DNA from: Hydrogenedens sp964549105
GTDB taxonomy: Bacteria; Hydrogenedentota; Hydrogenedentia; Hydrogenedentales; Hydrogenedentaceae
Reading direction: 5' to 3'
Assembly (NCBI GenBank): GCA_964549105.1
Contig: CAZJTZ010000004.1
Coordinates: 98,580-162,579, forward strand
Length of the DNA stretch: 64,000 nucleotides
The notes below the pieces were generated by a model. That model had not been told where the DNA came from. It saw nothing but the letters and a program-made list of their open reading frames with translations, and did no database searches. A program made the translations under genes and the position numbers. Below are positions 61,459 to 64,000 of this stretch, piece by piece (the first letter of the stretch is position 1; the number at the start of each line of letters is the position of its first letter).

Positions 61459-64000
61459 ATGAGGAAGGCTCTATTTTGTGTGGTATTAGGGTTAGTTTTG
61501 TTTACCCTGAATTCTTACAGTATTACTTATGAGTTTGATACTGGTGAAGGCTGGACGGTAGGCCAGCAGGTAGCCAATTTCAGATTGGAAGGTGGAAAAT
61601 TGATATTTGACACAACAGGGGGAGACCCCTTTATTTATTCTCCAGACAATTTGGGCCTACCCGGAACATCTTTTAGAACTATACATCTGGATATTGAAGT
61701 TAGTGGAAGCAGTAATTTATCTTTTCAATTGTTTTATACCACTACTGCTGAACCGGGTGTAAGCGAGGAAAAGTCTTTTTATTTTACAGTTTATCCTGGC
61801 AGGCGTTCATATCTGTTAAATGTTCCTGAGCAACTTATTGCAGCAGGTAAAGCAAATAAATGGGATGGACAAACAATCAAGCAACTTCGTCTTGACACGG
61901 GTTCTACAGCAGGTATTACTGTAAAGATGGATTGGGTAACCCTCGGTGATACATGGGAATTTGGAACTAATGGGAACTTTGAAGGTTGGGGTAATTTCAG
62001 TTGTGCACAAAATGCACAGGTAACAGGTGGCTATCTTTCTTATGACTTCTCCTGTGGCGACTCATTTATGCAATTTATTCCAAATATACCTACCCAGACC
62101 GTTTGGGGTGGTTGTCACAAGTGGTTAGAAGCAGATATTGATTTTACTGCAAGCAATCCAGACATTTTCCAGTTATTTTTTACTAATACCCAGGGCGAAG
62201 GTGTTTCTGAACAAAAATCTATAAGATTTTATTGTCGTCCCGGACGCTATACCTATTTAGTTCACATTCCACAAAGACTTGCAGAGGAAGGTAAAGCAGA
62301 TAACTGGACAAACAAGTCAATTTTTTCACTTAGATTTGATACCGGTGGACAATCAACAGGAAATGTAAAAATATATTCATTCAAATTACGCCGTGGTCCA
62401 GAACCAGACCCAAATAATATGAACAATATAACTTACAACTTTGACCTTCTTCCTTACTCTGGGCTACCCGGACACAAACAGGGATGGTATGCGGGGGGTA
62501 ATATTACATCTATGACTGCACTTGCCTCAGGTGTCTTAGAGGTAAAGCCTAACCCTTCAAGTAACGACCCATATTTTTGTGTCAATCCTCAATATTTTAA
62601 TCCAAGCGATTATAAATATGTAGTTGTTCGTAAAAGTATAACGAGTTTCGAGAACAACAATCCGGGCGGTTGGCAATTTTTCGCATTTCCAGGAACAGGT
62701 GGCAGTTTAGTTTACAAAGATAATTATTTTTATCCTAATGTGGGTTATCAATATATTCTGTTAGATATGGAAACAAGAATTTCTGGTGATAGCACCTGGG
62801 TAGGTAGTGTTGGTTCTATTTATGAATATCGTATTGACCCTGCTGTGACTCCAACCAATGCAACATTTAATTACGATTTAGTTTCATTAATGAATAATCC
62901 AGCAAGTTGGGCTTCCGGTCCCTATTCTTGGGATTTCTCCACGGCTGGAAATGATAGTCCTTCAGGGAATAATTCTGGACGCTGGATTGCTGCAAAGCAT
63001 GACCCCTTTAGTGGAACTGTGTTGAATGTTGCCAGTGGTGTTGCGACTATAACAGGTTCAGGCACACTTGCAATCGAAAATCTTGGTATAGTGATTGGCT
63101 CTCCTTCTACCTACGCATGGGTTCAAATTGATGTAAATCCATCTACACAATCAGACCGCAATGATTTAGCCTTTCGCTATGTATGGCAAAAAGATGGATT
63201 GCGATTAAGTGACAATAATTCAAAAAGGGAATGGCTCATTCCTACTAACAAAGAGACAAAACGATACAATTTTTATCTACCATATACAGCAGACCAGGGG
63301 ACTGATTTCAAGGGTGACTGGGACGGATTTCCACATGGCATATTACTACGGTTTGGTGCAGGAGAAGCAGGAATTAATTCAGTTGCTATAGACAATTTCA
63401 AACTTCTTGCAAGTGCGAGTGTTCCTGCACCTTCCGTGAGTGAAGTAAAAGTTTCAGGACAAAGGTCGGTGGATATTTCCTTCACCAATCAGATGGATTC
63501 CAGCACAATTAGTGCATCTGCATTTACCATCTCTGGTGACGGTAAGGGCACATTGGGCGCAAATCCGAGTAGTGTGACATATCTCACGGGACATACCTAT
63601 CGCCTTACCTGGAGCACTGGCGAAATGAAAGAAGGCGGAAATGTAACAATTACAGTAAGCACTTCTGTAAAAGACGCGGCAGGACGAAATCTTATTGCTC
63701 CTCTCAACGGGACGCATACAGGAGGAGGGATTATGATTGATACACCGACTATATCTGGTCTTACCGCACCAGCATTTACGAACACCTTCCCAGTAATAAT
63801 AAACTACACAGGAGCGGCAGATACCAGTAGTGGCGTTAGTAGTGTAGAGTTGTGGTTCAAGAAGGGAGAAAGTGGAACATGGGGATACAGTGGACAGAGT
63901 TCAATCTCTGCACCGAATGGCAGTATAAATTTTAGTGGATTTACAGAAGAAGGAGTTTATTATTTTGATGTAGTGGTAGTAGATGGTGCAGGGAATCGTA
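61459..64000 (+). CDS. Large secreted multidomain surface protein (3' end outside window)
   Basis: An open frame of 847 codons runs to the window end without a stop. AAGGAG lies seven bases before ATG 61459. A signal peptide (RKALFCVVLGLVLFTLNSYS) is followed by two tandem modules of about 145 residues (about 22-165 and 166-310). Both contain the sequence of a Phe/Gly/Trp-rich strand (EFDTGEGW / EFGTNGNFEGW), a GVSEEKSFYF / GVSEQKSIRF strand, PGRRSYLLNVP / PGRYTYLVHIP and a late IKQLRLDTG / IFSLRFDTG strand, as in carbohydrate-binding beta-sandwiches. Related modules follow to about 650, then a SbsA/Big_5-like Ig domain (about 655-755) and another Ig-like domain (about 758-847). Probably adhesin or glycan-binding. 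Confidence 0.8.
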   Translation, partial: MRKALFCVVLGLVLFTLNSYSITYEFDTGEGWTVGQQVANFRLEGGKLIFDTTGGDPFIYSPDNLGLPGTSFRTIHLDIEVSGSSNLSFQLFYTTTAEPGVSEEKSFYFTVYPGRRSYLLNVPEQLIAAGKANKWDGQTIKQLRLDTGSTAGITVKMDWVTLGDTWEFGTNGNFEGWGNFSCAQNAQVTGGYLSYDFSCGDSFMQFIPNIPTQTVWGGCHKWLEADIDFTASNPDIFQLFFTNTQGEGVSEQKSIRFYCRPGRYTYLVHIPQRLAEEGKADNWTNKSIFSLRFDTGGQSTGNVKIYSFKLRRGPEPDPNNMNNITYNFDLLPYSGLPGHKQGWYAGGNITSMTALASGVLEVKPNPSSNDPYFCVNPQYFNPSDYKYVVVRKSITSFENNNPGGWQFFAFPGTGGSLVYKDNYFYPNVGYQYILLDMETRISGDSTWVGSVGSIYEYRIDPAVTPTNATFNYDLVSLMNNPASWASGPYSWDFSTAGNDSPSGNNSGRWIAAKHDPFSGTVLNVASGVATITGSGTLAIENLGIVIGSPSTYAWVQIDVNPSTQSDRNDLAFRYVWQKDGLRLSDNNSKREWLIPTNKETKRYNFYLPYTADQGTDFKGDWDGFPHGILLRFGAGEAGINSVAIDNFKLLASASVPAPSVSEVKVSGQRSVDISFTNQMDSSTISASAFTISGDGKGTLGANPSSVTYLTGHTYRLTWSTGEMKEGGNVTITVSTSVKDAAGRNLIAPLNGTHTGGGIMIDTPTISGLTAPAFTNTFPVIINYTGAADTSSGVSSVELWFKKGESGTWGYSGQSSISAPNGSINFSGFTEEGVYYFDVVVVDGAGNR

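Overview
The window is a low-GC stretch of a Gram-negative bacterial chromosome. A bacterium of the candidate phylum Hydrogenedentota (Hydrogenedentes) or a close relative seems most likely. The signs are secreted proteins with long Glu-Gly repeat tails, a Cys-cluster/hydrophobic/basic C-terminus, and many DUF4091, DUF1080, DUF6807, Gfo/Idh/MocA and URO-D-like genes. This is inference from gene content; there is no rRNA in the window.

Layout. 1-4 kb: pdxJ, a glycosyltransferase, a PHP phosphoesterase, lepB and an LpxH-like hydrolase in one tight operon. 4-9.4 kb: a secreted DUF4091 protein facing two tandem zinc dehydrogenases. 9.8-12.7 kb: a GLUG-repeat surface protein with a 93-bp minisatellite. 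12.9-15.3 kb: cysE, a decayed gene fragment and a PilT-like ATPase. 15.7-21.1 kb: rpmH-rnpA-yidD-yidC-jag-mnmE, the block usually found beside dnaA/oriC, here without dnaA. 21.2-21.7 kb: three tRNA genes with readable promoters. 21.8-24.9 kb: prs-rplY-pth-ilvN, then an unlisted 48-codon ORF and a strong terminator. 24.9-27 kb: a zinc-ribbon protein and folC. 27-37.5 kb: oxidoreductases, a lytic transglycosylase and a sugar-catabolism set (two-domain DUF1080, URO-D-like, SGNH, DUF6807, Tat-exported Gfo/Idh, TIM-barrel isomerase). 37.5-38 kb: an intergenic island of dispersed-repeat fragments. 38-50.5 kb: DUF4139, nnrE, thpR, YggT-like, pckA, a second DUF4091 protein, an HDAC-like deacetylase, a beta-helix protein and a GT-C-like membrane protein.

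50.8-57.5 kb (minus strand) is the most interesting part. Five small peptide genes, four of them under 60 codons or nearly so, share the N-terminal pattern K-[HR]-I-x-x-x-[TS]. Each then has a hydrophobic or amphipathic segment, and four end in a Ser/Thr/Pro/Glu-rich tail. They are followed, mostly by short gaps or overlaps, by two GNAT acetyltransferases, a CPBP-family membrane protease, an ABC-2 exporter pair, and a 613-residue protein. That last protein looks like a peptide-maturase (RRE-like N-terminus, decayed radical-SAM barrel, partial SPASM motif) that has lost the CxxxCxxC cluster and gained a third GNAT domain. I read this as an undescribed RiPP-like system that may acylate its peptides and export them.

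57.6-64 kb: a PHP phosphoesterase, a small unknown protein, a secreted Ca-binding/HYDIN-like protein, a multi-pass membrane protein, tRNA-Gly and tRNA-Lys, and the first 847 codons of a large secreted multidomain protein that runs off the end of the window.
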